From Oceanimonas doudoroffii (GTDB taxonomy: Bacteria > Pseudomonadota > Gammaproteobacteria > Enterobacterales > Aeromonadaceae), in assembly GCF_002242685.1 (NCBI RefSeq), contig NZ_NBIM01000001.1:1364001-1428000 (forward strand): 64,000 bases of DNA, written 5' to 3'. The notes under the pieces were generated by a model. That model was given only the letters and a program-made list of their open reading frames with translations, did no database searches and was not told the DNA's origin. Position 1 is the stretch's first letter. The number at the start of each line of letters is the position of its first letter. Of this stretch, positions 26,469 to 35,292 are shown one piece after another. The translations under genes and the position numbers were made by a program.

Positions 26469-27416
26469 TTAGATATCAAGCACCAAAACGTCAGACTTTG
26501 CCCGTGACACACAAATACACATGCAATCGCCTTCGGCTTTTTCTTCGTCGTCGAGTACGTTGTCCCTGTGATCTATTTCTCCATCCAGCACATCGGTAAT
26601 GCAGGAACCGCACAAGCCGGATGAGCAGCCGTAATGAATATCAAACCCCTTGTCCTTGAGCACGGCAAGAATGGTCTGGTCGGAAGGAATTTCTATGTTT
26701 TCACCACTTGAATTAATCACCACGGTAAAGGGAGTATTTTCAACATCCCCTTCCGTGGCCGGTGCGGCGAATCGCTCAAAATAAACGGTGCCGCGCTTGT
26801 GTTCGGCGCTGACCGTTTGCAGGCGATTAAGCAGGGGCTCGGGGCCGCAGATGTAGTAATGACAGTCTTCGGCTTGAGCCAGTACAAAGGCGTCAAAATC
26901 AAGAAAACCGTCTACCTCATCGCAATGCAGGTGGTAATTGTCGCCCAGCTCCAGTTGGTTGAATAAAGCATCAAAGGCGGCATGCTCATGGCTTCTGACC
27001 AGGTAATAAACACTGAAGTCACGACCGGCTTTCTTTAATTCACACGCCATGGAGTAAATGGGCGTTACCCCAATGCCGCCGCCTATCAGCACGATGGGCT
27101 CATCACTGCTCTGCAACGCAAAGTTATTGCGTGGGCCGCCAATCTCAATTTCAACCCCCAGCTCAAGCTGATGCATCGCCAGCGAGCCGCCCCGGCCATT
27201 GTCCTCACGCTTTACCGCGACAGAAAACGATGTTCCGTCGTCCTGCCATTCCCAGACCGAGTAGTTTCTGACCAGATCGGGGCCCAGAAAAACGTCCACA
27301 TGACATCCGGCTTCAAATGACTCGAACGCGCCATCTATCGCCTCAAAGGTAAAGTTGCAGATTTCATCACTGAGATAATTCTTTTTTGCCAAACGGGCAC
27401 GAATAGTATCAGCCAT
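26469..27416 (-). CDS. Flavin/[2Fe-2S] oxygenase reductase (CntB/VanB-type)
   Basis: Electron-transfer protein of 315 residues in the order flavin domain (RNYSVW at 50-55), NAD(P)H domain (GGGIGVTPI at 112-120; CGPEPLL), plant-type ferredoxin domain with cluster ligands Cys264, Cys269, Cys272 and Cys302. This is the layout of reductases that feed Rieske oxygenases such as carnitine, vanillate or phthalate oxygenases. The only Rieske oxygenase in the window is at 9884-10978, more than 15 kb away beyond the ddd cluster, and is the likely partner. A strong GAGGAG site precedes the ATG. It is first of a tight pair with the epimerase-like gene. Confidence 0.9.
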   Translation of the reverse strand: MADTIRARLAKKNYLSDEICNFTFEAIDGAFESFEAGCHVDVFLGPDLVRNYSVWEWQDDGTSFSVAVKREDNGRGGSLAMHQLELGVEIEIGGPRNNFALQSSDEPIVLIGGGIGVTPIYSMACELKKAGRDFSVYYLVRSHEHAAFDALFNQLELGDNYHLHCDEVDGFLDFDAFVLAQAEDCHYYICGPEPLLNRLQTVSAEHKRGTVYFERFAAPATEGDVENTPFTVVINSSGENIEIPSDQTILAVLKDKGFDIHYGCSSGLCGSCITDVLDGEIDHRDNVLDDEEKAEGDCMCICVSRAKSDVLVLDI

Positions 27417-27492
27417 GATGTCACTCCTCTTACATCACCAACAATTCAACTCACAATTATCATTTCGGGAGAACATGATGATTGCGCCTCGT

Positions 27493-28356
27493 TTACTGTT
27501 TGTTTTCCCGGGCGGCCACCAGCGCCAGTCGTGCCAGCAGCTTTTCCGCCCGCCGTGCCACCGGCAGATCGATCATTTTGCCGTCCACGGCAATGGCCCC
27601 CACGGCATCCCGGCTGGCCTGGGCGAACGCCTCAACAATGCGCCGGGCCAAAACCACTTCTTCCTCGCCGGGAGAAAACACACGGTTAAGCACCTCAACC
27701 TGGGCCGGGTGAATGGCAAAACCGCCGGAAAAACCAAGGGGCAACGAGCGGCTGACACTGGCCTCAAAGGCGGCAATGTCGCGAAATTCGGCAATGCTGC
27801 CCACGTAACCCAATACCGCAATACCGGCGGCCTTGCAGGCAATGTTCACCTGCATGCTGGGCACCAGCAGGCTGTCCCAGCAGGGGGTCATTTCCATATC
27901 AAAAGACAGATCTTCCGTGCCCACGCTCAGCGCCAGCAGGCGGGGGTGTGCTGCCGCGATCTCCGCCGCGTTCAGCAAACCCGCCGGGCTTTCAATCAGG
28001 CCGATAATGCCAATGTCCGTTTCGTCCAGGGCGCTGGCCAGGGTTTGCACCTGCAGCGCACTTTCCACCTTGGGCAGCACCACCAGATTGGCGCCGGCGC
28101 CGATAACGGCCGGCAGATCCAGGGCCAGCAGATCGTTGGGGGCATTCACCCGCACCGCCGCGTCCTTGCCGGCCTGACGAATTTGTTGGCAGTGCATGGC
28201 CAGCGCCTGGCGCGCCTGGGGCTTGGTGGCCGCCGGTACCGCGTCTTCCAGATCCAGTACGATCACATCGGCACTACCCGCTACCGCCTTGCCCACCAGT
28301 TTTTCGTTTTGTCCGGGTACATACAAAAGAGAGCGCATGATTCCTGGCGTTTTCAT
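27493..28356 (-). CDS. ccl: HpcH/HpaI-CitE family lyase, probable (S)-citramalyl-CoA lyase
   Basis: CoA-ester lyase of 287 residues. It shows the CitE motifs RSLLYVPGQ, VIVLDLEDAV, Arg69 (VRVN), Glu122 (GLIESPAG) and Asp149 (VGTEDLSFDM), the last two being the likely Mg ligands. With the ict- and ich-like genes of the same operon it should split citramalyl-CoA into acetyl-CoA and pyruvate, the last step of itaconate (or mesaconate) breakdown. Its ATG overlaps the stop of the MmgE/PrpD gene by 4 bases. Malyl-CoA lyase activity is an alternative. Confidence 0.84.
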   Translation of the reverse strand: MKTPGIMRSLLYVPGQNEKLVGKAVAGSADVIVLDLEDAVPAATKPQARQALAMHCQQIRQAGKDAAVRVNAPNDLLALDLPAVIGAGANLVVLPKVESALQVQTLASALDETDIGIIGLIESPAGLLNAAEIAAAHPRLLALSVGTEDLSFDMEMTPCWDSLLVPSMQVNIACKAAGIAVLGYVGSIAEFRDIAAFEASVSRSLPLGFSGGFAIHPAQVEVLNRVFSPGEEEVVLARRIVEAFAQASRDAVGAIAVDGKMIDLPVARRAEKLLARLALVAARENKQ

Positions 28357-29729
28357 TTGCTTTCTCCCGCCGCCTGCTGAGCGGTCACAAACAGGGAGGT
28401 TCGCACCAGCGGCGCCGTTTCATCATCCCGCAGCAGTGCCTTGGCCAGTTCGAAGGGCAGGCCGCAGTCATGTACCTTTTGCAGCAGCTGTGCTTCGGTC
28501 ATCGGCATATCGGCTCCCCCCGGCACCGCCAGGCCTTCATCCACCAGTTGCTTGCCACTTTCCAGCGTCACCACCAGGGTTTCGGGGCTGGTGGGGCCGA
28601 TATCACCGGAGTGCCCAGCCGGCAGCTCGTAAAGGTCCAGTTCAACCAGGCCGGTCAACTGGCGCCGCGCCTGATCACGAAACGCCCGTTCGTTAAAGTC
28701 ATCCGGCGTCACATGACCACAGAGCAGGCCGGCGGCCACGCAATAAGGAATGGAGAAACGGGCCTCGGCATCGTTTTCAGGCAGGCCAAAATGAGCCACC
28801 TGATGGAAAGGCCGCGGCATGCGATACTGCACCTGAACGATGGCGTCGCCCGGCGTCAGTTGCGCAGAAATCCGCTCGGCGCTCATGATGGCGCGCTGGG
28901 TATAGGCGCAGCTGGGCCACAGCTTGCGAATCACCGGATACAGCCGCACTCCCTGCCCCAGCTCGGCGCGGGCCATGGCCTGAGAAAACCCGGGTGAGTC
29001 CGAGGTGCCATAAAGGCTGATAAAGCCGGACGGAATATCCCAGAGTTCGGTATTGGCGGTGGCCCCGGCCTTGGCCATCAGGGCCGCCCGAAGGCCGGCC
29101 TGGGCGGCCAGGCCTTCGTGAATGGCCTTGGCGTGAGAGCCGGTCTGGCGCAGGGTGCCTGCCGAGGAGCTGGCCGCCAGCGCCATGGCATGGGCCATGC
29201 GTTCGCGGTCAAGCCCCAGGGCACGGCTAACGGCCGCCGCCACGCCCACAGGGCCCAGGGTCAGGGTGGAGTGCCAGCCCTTGTCATAGTGGCCATAACC
29301 CAACGCCTGCCCCATTTGCACAATGGCTTCATGGCCGACCAGCCAGGCATCACAGACTTCCCTGATGGACAGCCCACGGGCAGACGCCAGGCTGAACAGG
29401 GCACTGAACAGCGGGCCGCTGGCATGGCTGGAGCCGGACAATTCATAATCGTCAAAGTCCAGGGCATGCACACGGGCCCCGTTCAGCAGGGCGGCACCAC
29501 TCAGGGTATGACCCTGTCCGCCACCGACAGCCACCACGCTGCCACTGTCTCCATCCTCCTGCAGGGCTGCCGCCACCGCCAGGGGCTGGTGCATGTCCTT
29601 ACCCAGGAACATACAGGCCAGGGTATCTACCAGACTGAAACGGGCGACGGCCCGGGCCTCCTGGCACAGCGCCAGCTCGGGAGCCGTTGCCCAGGTGCAA
29701 AACTGTTCGGAAAAAGCGGATAGGGTCAT
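28353..29729 (-). CDS. MmgE/PrpD family protein of the itaconate operon
   Basis: Protein of 458 residues of the family that includes 2-methylcitrate dehydratase, cis-aconitate decarboxylase and iminodisuccinate epimerase. Typical features are GGGQGHTLSGAALLNGARVHALDFDD-type sequence near residues 68-92 and GWHSTLTLGPVG. The Pseudomonas aeruginosa itaconate (rip) operon also carries an MmgE/PrpD gene of undefined role. Here it might isomerise or decarboxylate a C5/C6 dicarboxylate before CoA activation. It lies between ich and ccl with a 12-base gap and a 4-base overlap. Confidence 0.82.
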   Translation of the reverse strand: MTLSAFSEQFCTWATAPELALCQEARAVARFSLVDTLACMFLGKDMHQPLAVAAALQEDGDSGSVVAVGGGQGHTLSGAALLNGARVHALDFDDYELSGSSHASGPLFSALFSLASARGLSIREVCDAWLVGHEAIVQMGQALGYGHYDKGWHSTLTLGPVGVAAAVSRALGLDRERMAHAMALAASSSAGTLRQTGSHAKAIHEGLAAQAGLRAALMAKAGATANTELWDIPSGFISLYGTSDSPGFSQAMARAELGQGVRLYPVIRKLWPSCAYTQRAIMSAERISAQLTPGDAIVQVQYRMPRPFHQVAHFGLPENDAEARFSIPYCVAAGLLCGHVTPDDFNERAFRDQARRQLTGLVELDLYELPAGHSGDIGPTSPETLVVTLESGKQLVDEGLAVPGGADMPMTEAQLLQKVHDCGLPFELAKALLRDDETAPLVRTSLFVTAQQAAGESK

Positions 29730-29741
29730 GGGAATACCTTG

Positions 29742-30584
29742 TTACTGTTCCAGAAAGACGGCTTCAGCCTGCATCGCCAGCGCGTTGTCATGGCGTCGGG
29801 CCCAGAGCTTCATCACGTTACCTTCGCGCCGGCCTTCAATCTTGAAGGAATGGTTGGCGGTGATCGGCGCCAATCCCTTGAAGCTGAAGCGGGCGGGCTG
29901 ACGTCCCATGGTGCGCGTGGCCAGATCAACCAGCAGGGTGGCGGTCAGCGGACCATGGAATACCAGGCCTTCGTAACCTTCTACATCCCGGGAGTAGTCC
30001 ACATCGTAATGAATACGGTGGCCATTAAAGGTCAGGGCCGAATAGCGATACAGCATCACCTCGGTGGGAGACACCGTCTCGACCACATCGGCGTCGTCGG
30101 GCGCCAGTTTGGGAGCGGGCTGCGGCGCATCGGCGGCGGGATCTTCGCGGTAAACAATGTCCTGCTCCTCGGTGAAAGCCAGGTGACTACCGGAATAAAT
30201 CTCGTGCAGCACGGTCACAAAGCACAGGGCACCGGTGCGGCCTTCCTTGTGGGTAATGTTGCTGATGGTTGACACCTTGCGAACCGGCTCCCCCATGCGC
30301 AGCGGCGCCAGAAACTCAAAACGTCCACCCGCCCACATCCGCCGGGGCAGGTCTACCGGGGGCAGAAAACCGCCCTTTTTCGGGTGACCATCCCGGCCCA
30401 GCAGGGATGCCGGTTTGGCTTCCAGAAAATACAGCCAGTGCCACAGGGGCGGCAGTTCATCGCCTTTTTTCAGCAGCGCGTCCCGATCCAGGGTGGCTTC
30501 CATAAAACGGGCCGGTTGCAGGCGCAGTTCGTCCTCAAAGGTTTCACTGCGGCCCAGCCAGTTCATTACGTTACTTTCAGACAT
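29742..30584 (-). CDS. ich: MaoC-like hydratase, probable itaconyl-CoA / mesaconyl-C4-CoA hydratase
   Basis: Double-hotdog hydratase of 280 residues. The N-terminal half is the FAS1-type dehydratase domain, and the C-terminal half carries the hydratase segment ALTFNGHRIHYDVDY (183-197) followed by VFHGPL. It should add water to itaconyl-CoA (or mesaconyl-CoA) to give citramalyl-CoA. The frame is open 75 bases upstream; the ATG at 30584 has AAGGAAG and overlaps the ict stop by 8 bases, indicating coupling. Confidence 0.84.
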   Translation of the reverse strand: MSESNVMNWLGRSETFEDELRLQPARFMEATLDRDALLKKGDELPPLWHWLYFLEAKPASLLGRDGHPKKGGFLPPVDLPRRMWAGGRFEFLAPLRMGEPVRKVSTISNITHKEGRTGALCFVTVLHEIYSGSHLAFTEEQDIVYREDPAADAPQPAPKLAPDDADVVETVSPTEVMLYRYSALTFNGHRIHYDVDYSRDVEGYEGLVFHGPLTATLLVDLATRTMGRQPARFSFKGLAPITANHSFKIEGRREGNVMKLWARRHDNALAMQAEAVFLEQ

Positions 30585-31734
30585 TGAAGGCTTCCTTTTG
30601 CTGCTGCTTGGTAAACTCCTGACGCACCCGTTCGGTATCGGCGCCGGTCGCCGGAGCATGGCCTGATTCGTGGTGAGGGATGGCGTCCAGCCAACGAATG
30701 GGGGCCGCCGGAATGCTGACGGTAGCGCCGTTGTCGGTACCGACTTCCCGACGGCGCAGGGCCGGATGCTGCCCCAGCTCGGCCACGCTGTTTACCGCGC
30801 CAAAGGCGATGCCGGCTTCGCTCAGTCGAGCCTTGAATTCATTCTGGTCAATGGTGCGGGTCACCCCGGTGATCAGCTGTTCCAGCTCCTCACGGTGGCG
30901 AACCCGCTCGTTGTTGGACTGAAAACGTTCGTCCTGAGCAATGGCGGCATCACCCAGCACGATCTCGCAGAAACGCGGCCATTCCCGATCGTTTTGAATG
31001 GAAATCAGGGTCAGCGCGCCTTCACGGGTTTCAAATGCGCCATACGGAGCCATGCTGGGGTGTTTGAGGCCCACCCGTTTCGGCGCGCCCTTGCCATATT
31101 CCTCGTGCATAAGCGGCACACTCATCCAGTCGGCGGCAACGTCAAACAGCGAAACCGCCAGGGCCGAGCCTTCACCGGTACGCTCCCGTTTCATCAGGGC
31201 CTCAAGCACGGCGGCATGGGCGGTCATGCCCGCGCCGATATCACAGATGGACACTCCGATGCGGCCCATCTCATTCACCCCGCCGCTGATGCCGGTCAGG
31301 CCGGACTCCGCCTGGATCAGAAAGTCGTAGGCCTTGAGGTGGCGTACCGCCTCACTCTCTCCGTAACCGGTAATGTCCAGGGTGATCAGCCGAGGGTAAT
31401 CGCGGCGCAGCCGCTCGGCGCCAAACCCGGCCCTGGCCATGGCGCCCGGCGCCAGGTTCTGAATAAAGACATCGGCCTCGGCCAGCAACTGCTCAAGCAG
31501 CTCGGCATCGTCCTGTTCACGAAAATTAAGGACCACCGACTCTTTGTCCTGGTTGGTCCAGGTGAAATAAGAGCTGGCGCCCTTGGCCGCCCGATCATAG
31601 CCGCGGGCAAAATCGCCCTCGGCCCGTTCCACCTTGATGACCCTGGCACCGGCCTCGGCCAGCCTGGCCGTGCACAGTGGGGCCGCCAGGGCCTGTTCAA
31701 TGGATACAACCAGCAAACCTTCCAGTGGTCGCAT
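30577..31734 (-). CDS. ict: CaiB/BaiF CoA-transferase, probable itaconate CoA-transferase
   Basis: Single-domain class III CoA-transferase of 385 residues. The catalytic Asp is Asp165 in VSICDIGAGM; PLCTARLAEAGARVIKVE near the N terminus is the CoA-site signature. It should activate itaconate (or a related C5 diacid) with succinyl-CoA. It opens the operon ict-ich-mmgE/prpD-ccl. The frame runs 42 bases further upstream, but the ATG at 31734 is preceded by GGGAGGG. Unlike DddD it is not fused. Mesaconate as substrate is an alternative. Confidence 0.84.
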   Translation of the reverse strand: MRPLEGLLVVSIEQALAAPLCTARLAEAGARVIKVERAEGDFARGYDRAAKGASSYFTWTNQDKESVVLNFREQDDAELLEQLLAEADVFIQNLAPGAMARAGFGAERLRRDYPRLITLDITGYGESEAVRHLKAYDFLIQAESGLTGISGGVNEMGRIGVSICDIGAGMTAHAAVLEALMKRERTGEGSALAVSLFDVAADWMSVPLMHEEYGKGAPKRVGLKHPSMAPYGAFETREGALTLISIQNDREWPRFCEIVLGDAAIAQDERFQSNNERVRHREELEQLITGVTRTIDQNEFKARLSEAGIAFGAVNSVAELGQHPALRRREVGTDNGATVSIPAAPIRWLDAIPHHESGHAPATGADTERVRQEFTKQQQKEAFNV

Positions 31735-32056
31735 AAACCCTCCCGAGGATGTAAATAAACAACCCATAAAGCGCACATTTAGTTAACTAATCGGCTACAG
31801 GAGGGACTATAAAGACCACGAAAGGGAAAATAAATTGACTTTTTGTTTGCTTGTTGTAAACGTTTTTTTTACAGTTGGAATCTCACCGACATGCCTGGAA
31901 TGCTGGATATATTGGCTTAAGCATCAAGGTGTTAGGCTTTATTTTTACAACCAGCCAGACCAACCTGGTTCAAACTCGACCGGGTGGTAACACTCCCATA
32001 ACCCGCGCCCTTGATGACAAGGCGTCCAACATTCGCCGCTCAGGAGTGATGACAGA
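31735..32056. promoter_or_regulatory. Divergent control region of the itaconate operon and its LysR gene
   Basis: A 322-base gap without a plausible gene. It contains a perfect 12-bp palindrome, TTAGTTAACTAA, at 31779-31790, about 45 bases upstream of the ict start, and an AT-rich tract at 31825-31872. The palindrome is the best candidate operator for the adjacent LysR regulator; this is inference. Confidence 0.5.
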
Positions 32057-32962
32057 ATGTACAAGTTTCCACCTCTTTATGCGTTACGGGTATTTGAAGC
32101 GGTGGCCCGCCTGGGGGGGGTTCGGCAGGCGGCCCAGGAACTGTGTGTGACTCCTCCGGCGGTGAGCCACCAGCTGGCCAAGCTGGAGGAATACCTGGAG
32201 TCCCCCCTTTTTATACGCAAAGGCCGCAATCTGCTGTTGACCGAGGTGGCCCGCGATTACCTGACCGAGATTCGCCCCAGCCTGCAGGCCATCGGCCGCG
32301 CCACGGCCATTGCCTCGCAGAAGAAAAACCGTGAAACCCTGACCATAGCCGCGCCCCCTTCATTAACCACCAAGTGGCTGATTCCACGACTGGCCAGCTT
32401 CTTTGCCACCTGCCCTCAATACGATGTTCGCCTGCTGGATCGCATGATTCTGGAGCCGGAAGAAAAGGGCATCGATATCGCCATTGAATACCGCTTTGAG
32501 GCCGATCCCCATTTCAAGACACACCAGTTGCTTGACGATGAGATCGTCGCCCTGGCGAGCCCCGAGTATGTAGAGAAACACCAGCTGAACAGCATTGAGG
32601 GCCTGCGCGGGCTGACACTGATTGAAACCGAACGCCGCCTGAACTCGTGGAAGTCCATTCTGGCGGACTTTCCCTGGGTCAGGGATCAGCCGTTTTTATC
32701 GATGGGTTACTCCCTGCATGCCTTTGAAGCGGCGGCCCAGGGGCTTGGCGTGGCCCTGGGCAACCGGGTCAATGCCCAGGGCATGCTGGCCGCCGGCGAG
32801 CTTTGTATTCCGTTCGACATTGATGACTCCCAGCTGCCTCCCCTGCCTCGTTACTATCTCAGCATTCCGCCCCATAAGGAGCGGTGGGCTCGTGTGGCCA
32901 CCTTTGTGGAGTGGCTGGAAAAAACGCTGAAGTCCGAAGGGGTCGACGGTAAGGAAAGTTAA
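32057..32962 (+). CDS. LysR-type regulator of the itaconate operon (RipR-like)
   Basis: LysR regulator of 301 residues: HTH at about 8-66 (VRQAAQELCVTPPAVSHQLAKLEE) and a GcvA-type effector domain (DIAIEYRFEADPHF; GLGVALGNRV). It is divergent from ict, the position of RipR in the Pseudomonas aeruginosa itaconate operon, so it probably activates ict-ich-mmgE-ccl in response to itaconate or a relative. The last 4 bases overlap the 3' end of the next, opposing LysR gene. Confidence 0.78.
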   Translation: MYKFPPLYALRVFEAVARLGGVRQAAQELCVTPPAVSHQLAKLEEYLESPLFIRKGRNLLLTEVARDYLTEIRPSLQAIGRATAIASQKKNRETLTIAAPPSLTTKWLIPRLASFFATCPQYDVRLLDRMILEPEEKGIDIAIEYRFEADPHFKTHQLLDDEIVALASPEYVEKHQLNSIEGLRGLTLIETERRLNSWKSILADFPWVRDQPFLSMGYSLHAFEAAAQGLGVALGNRVNAQGMLAAGELCIPFDIDDSQLPPLPRYYLSIPPHKERWARVATFVEWLEKTLKSEGVDGKES

Positions 32963-33846
32963 CGGACAAACAACGCCTTCAGTCGCTCAAGCATCCATGT
33001 ATGCAGGGGACTGTGTCGCGTGCGGCTGTGCCAGGCCACAATCACCTCGAACTTGGGAGTCAGGGTGTCCAGCTGCAACGACGCCACCTTGGGATTGGGC
33101 AGCAGCCTGGAGGGATAAAATGAAATCATGTCGGTAGCCCCAATAATATCGGGGGCAGCCGAAAAGCTCGGTACCGACATCACGATATTGCGTTTCAGGC
33201 CTTGCAGGGCAAACCATTCATCATGAGAGCCGCGCAGGTTGGCCCGAGAGGGCGACACGATAAGCTGCGGCAGCCGCGCCACTTCCTCCAGGGTCCAGGT
33301 TTTTTCCAGGCGTTTGGAGTGGCGGGCCGTAATGCAGATATGCTGCTCTTCAAACAACACCAGATAATGAATGGAAGCGGGAATAAAGGGGGGAAAGCTC
33401 AATGCCAGATCGATCTCCCCGGTGGCCATCAACTGTTCAAGGTTATCTGACACAAAATCACGTACGATGATTTTCATATTGGGCGCATCGGCCCGCACGC
33501 TTTCCAGAAACCGCGGCAAAATGGCCTGTATGGCGTAATCATTGGCGCTGATACAGAAAGTGCCCTGGTAGCGTTCGGGTTCAAACTGCCCTGCGGTCAA
33601 CAGATCATCAACCTCGCTCAGAATACGCGAAGCCTTGAGCCCCAGCTGCTCGGCCAGCGGAGTCGGCACCATACGGTTGCCCTGGCGTATAAACAGCCGA
33701 TCGCCAAACAGGGCGCGCATCTTGCGCAACTGCTCGCTGATGGCCTGCTGGGTCAGTCCCATTTTCCCGGCGACCCTGGACACGCTGCGCTCCTGCAGCA
33801 ATGACTGCAACACCCTGAGTTGCTTCAGATCAAACTCACCACTCAC
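32959..33846 (-). CDS. LysR-type regulator, divergent from an ALDH / 2OG-oxygenase pair
   Basis: LysR regulator of about 295 residues with HTH at about 10-65 (VSRVAGKMGLTQQAISEQLRKMR). The effector domain resembles the NodD/PcaR-like group with ATPLAEQLG-type linker sequence (PTPLAEQLG). The frame opens at TTG 33 bases earlier; the GTG at 33846 has AAAGG seven bases upstream and is preferred. Its control region (33847-33936) contains three TTGTAYC boxes and is shared with the aldehyde dehydrogenase gene, its probable target. Confidence 0.75.
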   Translation of the reverse strand: MSGEFDLKQLRVLQSLLQERSVSRVAGKMGLTQQAISEQLRKMRALFGDRLFIRQGNRMVPTPLAEQLGLKASRILSEVDDLLTAGQFEPERYQGTFCISANDYAIQAILPRFLESVRADAPNMKIIVRDFVSDNLEQLMATGEIDLALSFPPFIPASIHYLVLFEEQHICITARHSKRLEKTWTLEEVARLPQLIVSPSRANLRGSHDEWFALQGLKRNIVMSVPSFSAAPDIIGATDMISFYPSRLLPNPKVASLQLDTLTPKFEVIVAWHSRTRHSPLHTWMLERLKALFVR

Positions 33847-33936
33847 AGTTGTACCTTTAACAAGCCACCCTTGTTTCAAATTGTATCATGGCGTTTGTAC
33901 CATATCGGCCCACCACCATTCATTAGGGTGAATGTC

Positions 33937-35283
33937 ATGACTTCCTTGTTACAGTCGTTCAATCCTGTCACTGGCGATGTGCTGGGTCAGGTTGCAATAA
34001 CGCCGGCGTCGGTGATGCCCGAGATCATCGCCAATGCCAAACGGGCGGCGCAGTCCTGGCGCCGTCTGACTACCTCAGAGCGCGTGCGCCTCGTTCAGGC
34101 GGCGTTTGCCCCCGTCATCGACAGGGCGGAAGAACTGGCTACACTGCTCGCCCAGGAGATGGGCAAGGATCTGCGCCGGGCCATGTCGGAAGTGACCGGT
34201 ACCGCCTATGCCGCCGATTACACGGCACAAGAAGCGGGCGCCGCCCTTGCCACACGCACGCTGAACGCAACCACCCGGCTGCAATATCAGCCCCTGGGTG
34301 TCGCCGCAGTGATCTCCCCCTGGAATTACCCGCTGGCCATGGCCGGCAACCTTATCGTGCCCGCCCTGGTGGCGGGCAATACCGTGGTGTTCAAGCCTTC
34401 GGAAGAGACTCCGCTTATCGCCCAGGCCCTGGTTGATATTCTCAACCAGACCCTGCCCGCACATGTACTGCAGATCGTGCACGGCAACGAAGAGGCCGGC
34501 AAGGCACTGGTCAACAGTGACATTAACCTGATCGCCTTTACCGGCTCGGTGGCCGCCGGAAAAGACATTATGGCCAGCGCCTCATCGGGCCTGAAACGCC
34601 TGGTGATGGAGCTGGGTGGAAATGACCCCATGATCGTCATGAACAACGCCAACATCGAAACGGCCGCCCACTTCGCGGTCGCCAGCAGCCTTGAGAATAC
34701 CGGCCAGATGTGCACCTCCACCGAACGCATTTATGTGGCGTCCGAGGTGGCGGATGCCTTCATCGAGCGTGTTGTGCAACTCGCCGCCCGCTATAAGGCG
34801 GGCCCCTGGAACGAGCCGGGCGTCAAGCTGGGCCCCCTGGTCAACCAAAGGCAGCACCGGCATGTTATGCACCATCTGCAGGATGCCATCGGCAGGGGGG
34901 CCCGGCTGCGGCTGGGCTCCGTCGAGCAGGCGCCGCCTTATATTTCGCCCGCGGTGATCACGAATATCACGCCAGACATGCTGATTGAGCAGGAAGAAAC
35001 CTTTGGGCCGGTGATAGCCATCGGTACCGTGAAGGGGCTGGATGAGGCAATAGCCCGGGCCAATCACTCCCCCTACGGCTTGGGTGCCGTGGTGTTTGGC
35101 GGTGAAGGCGCCGAACAGGTGGCGGAGCAGCTGGAAGCCGGCATGGTCGCCATCAACAGCGGCGTAGGCGGCACCGGCGACAGCCCCTGGGTCGGGGCAA
35201 AACACAGTGGTTATGGTTTTCATGGCTCGCCGGACGGCCACAGGCAGTTTGCCCAGGTCAGGGTGCTGAGCCGACGCCGTTAG
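33937..35283 (+). CDS. Aldehyde dehydrogenase (succinate-semialdehyde-dehydrogenase-like)
   Basis: ALDH superfamily enzyme of about 448 residues, somewhat short because the N-terminal arm is reduced. It has PWNYP for nucleotide binding, KPSEETP, general base Glu in MELGGNDP and the catalytic Cys in ENTGQMCTSTER, so it is predicted active and hydrolytic. The frame is open 117 bases earlier into the regulator's promoter; the ATG at 33937 (after AGGGTG) fits the family. It is followed after 9 bases by the 2OG-Fe(II) oxygenase gene, so they share a transcript. Substrate unknown. Confidence 0.83.
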   Translation: MTSLLQSFNPVTGDVLGQVAITPASVMPEIIANAKRAAQSWRRLTTSERVRLVQAAFAPVIDRAEELATLLAQEMGKDLRRAMSEVTGTAYAADYTAQEAGAALATRTLNATTRLQYQPLGVAAVISPWNYPLAMAGNLIVPALVAGNTVVFKPSEETPLIAQALVDILNQTLPAHVLQIVHGNEEAGKALVNSDINLIAFTGSVAAGKDIMASASSGLKRLVMELGGNDPMIVMNNANIETAAHFAVASSLENTGQMCTSTERIYVASEVADAFIERVVQLAARYKAGPWNEPGVKLGPLVNQRQHRHVMHHLQDAIGRGARLRLGSVEQAPPYISPAVITNITPDMLIEQEETFGPVIAIGTVKGLDEAIARANHSPYGLGAVVFGGEGAEQVAEQLEAGMVAINSGVGGTGDSPWVGAKHSGYGFHGSPDGHRQFAQVRVLSRRR

Positions 35284-35292
35284 GAGAATAAC

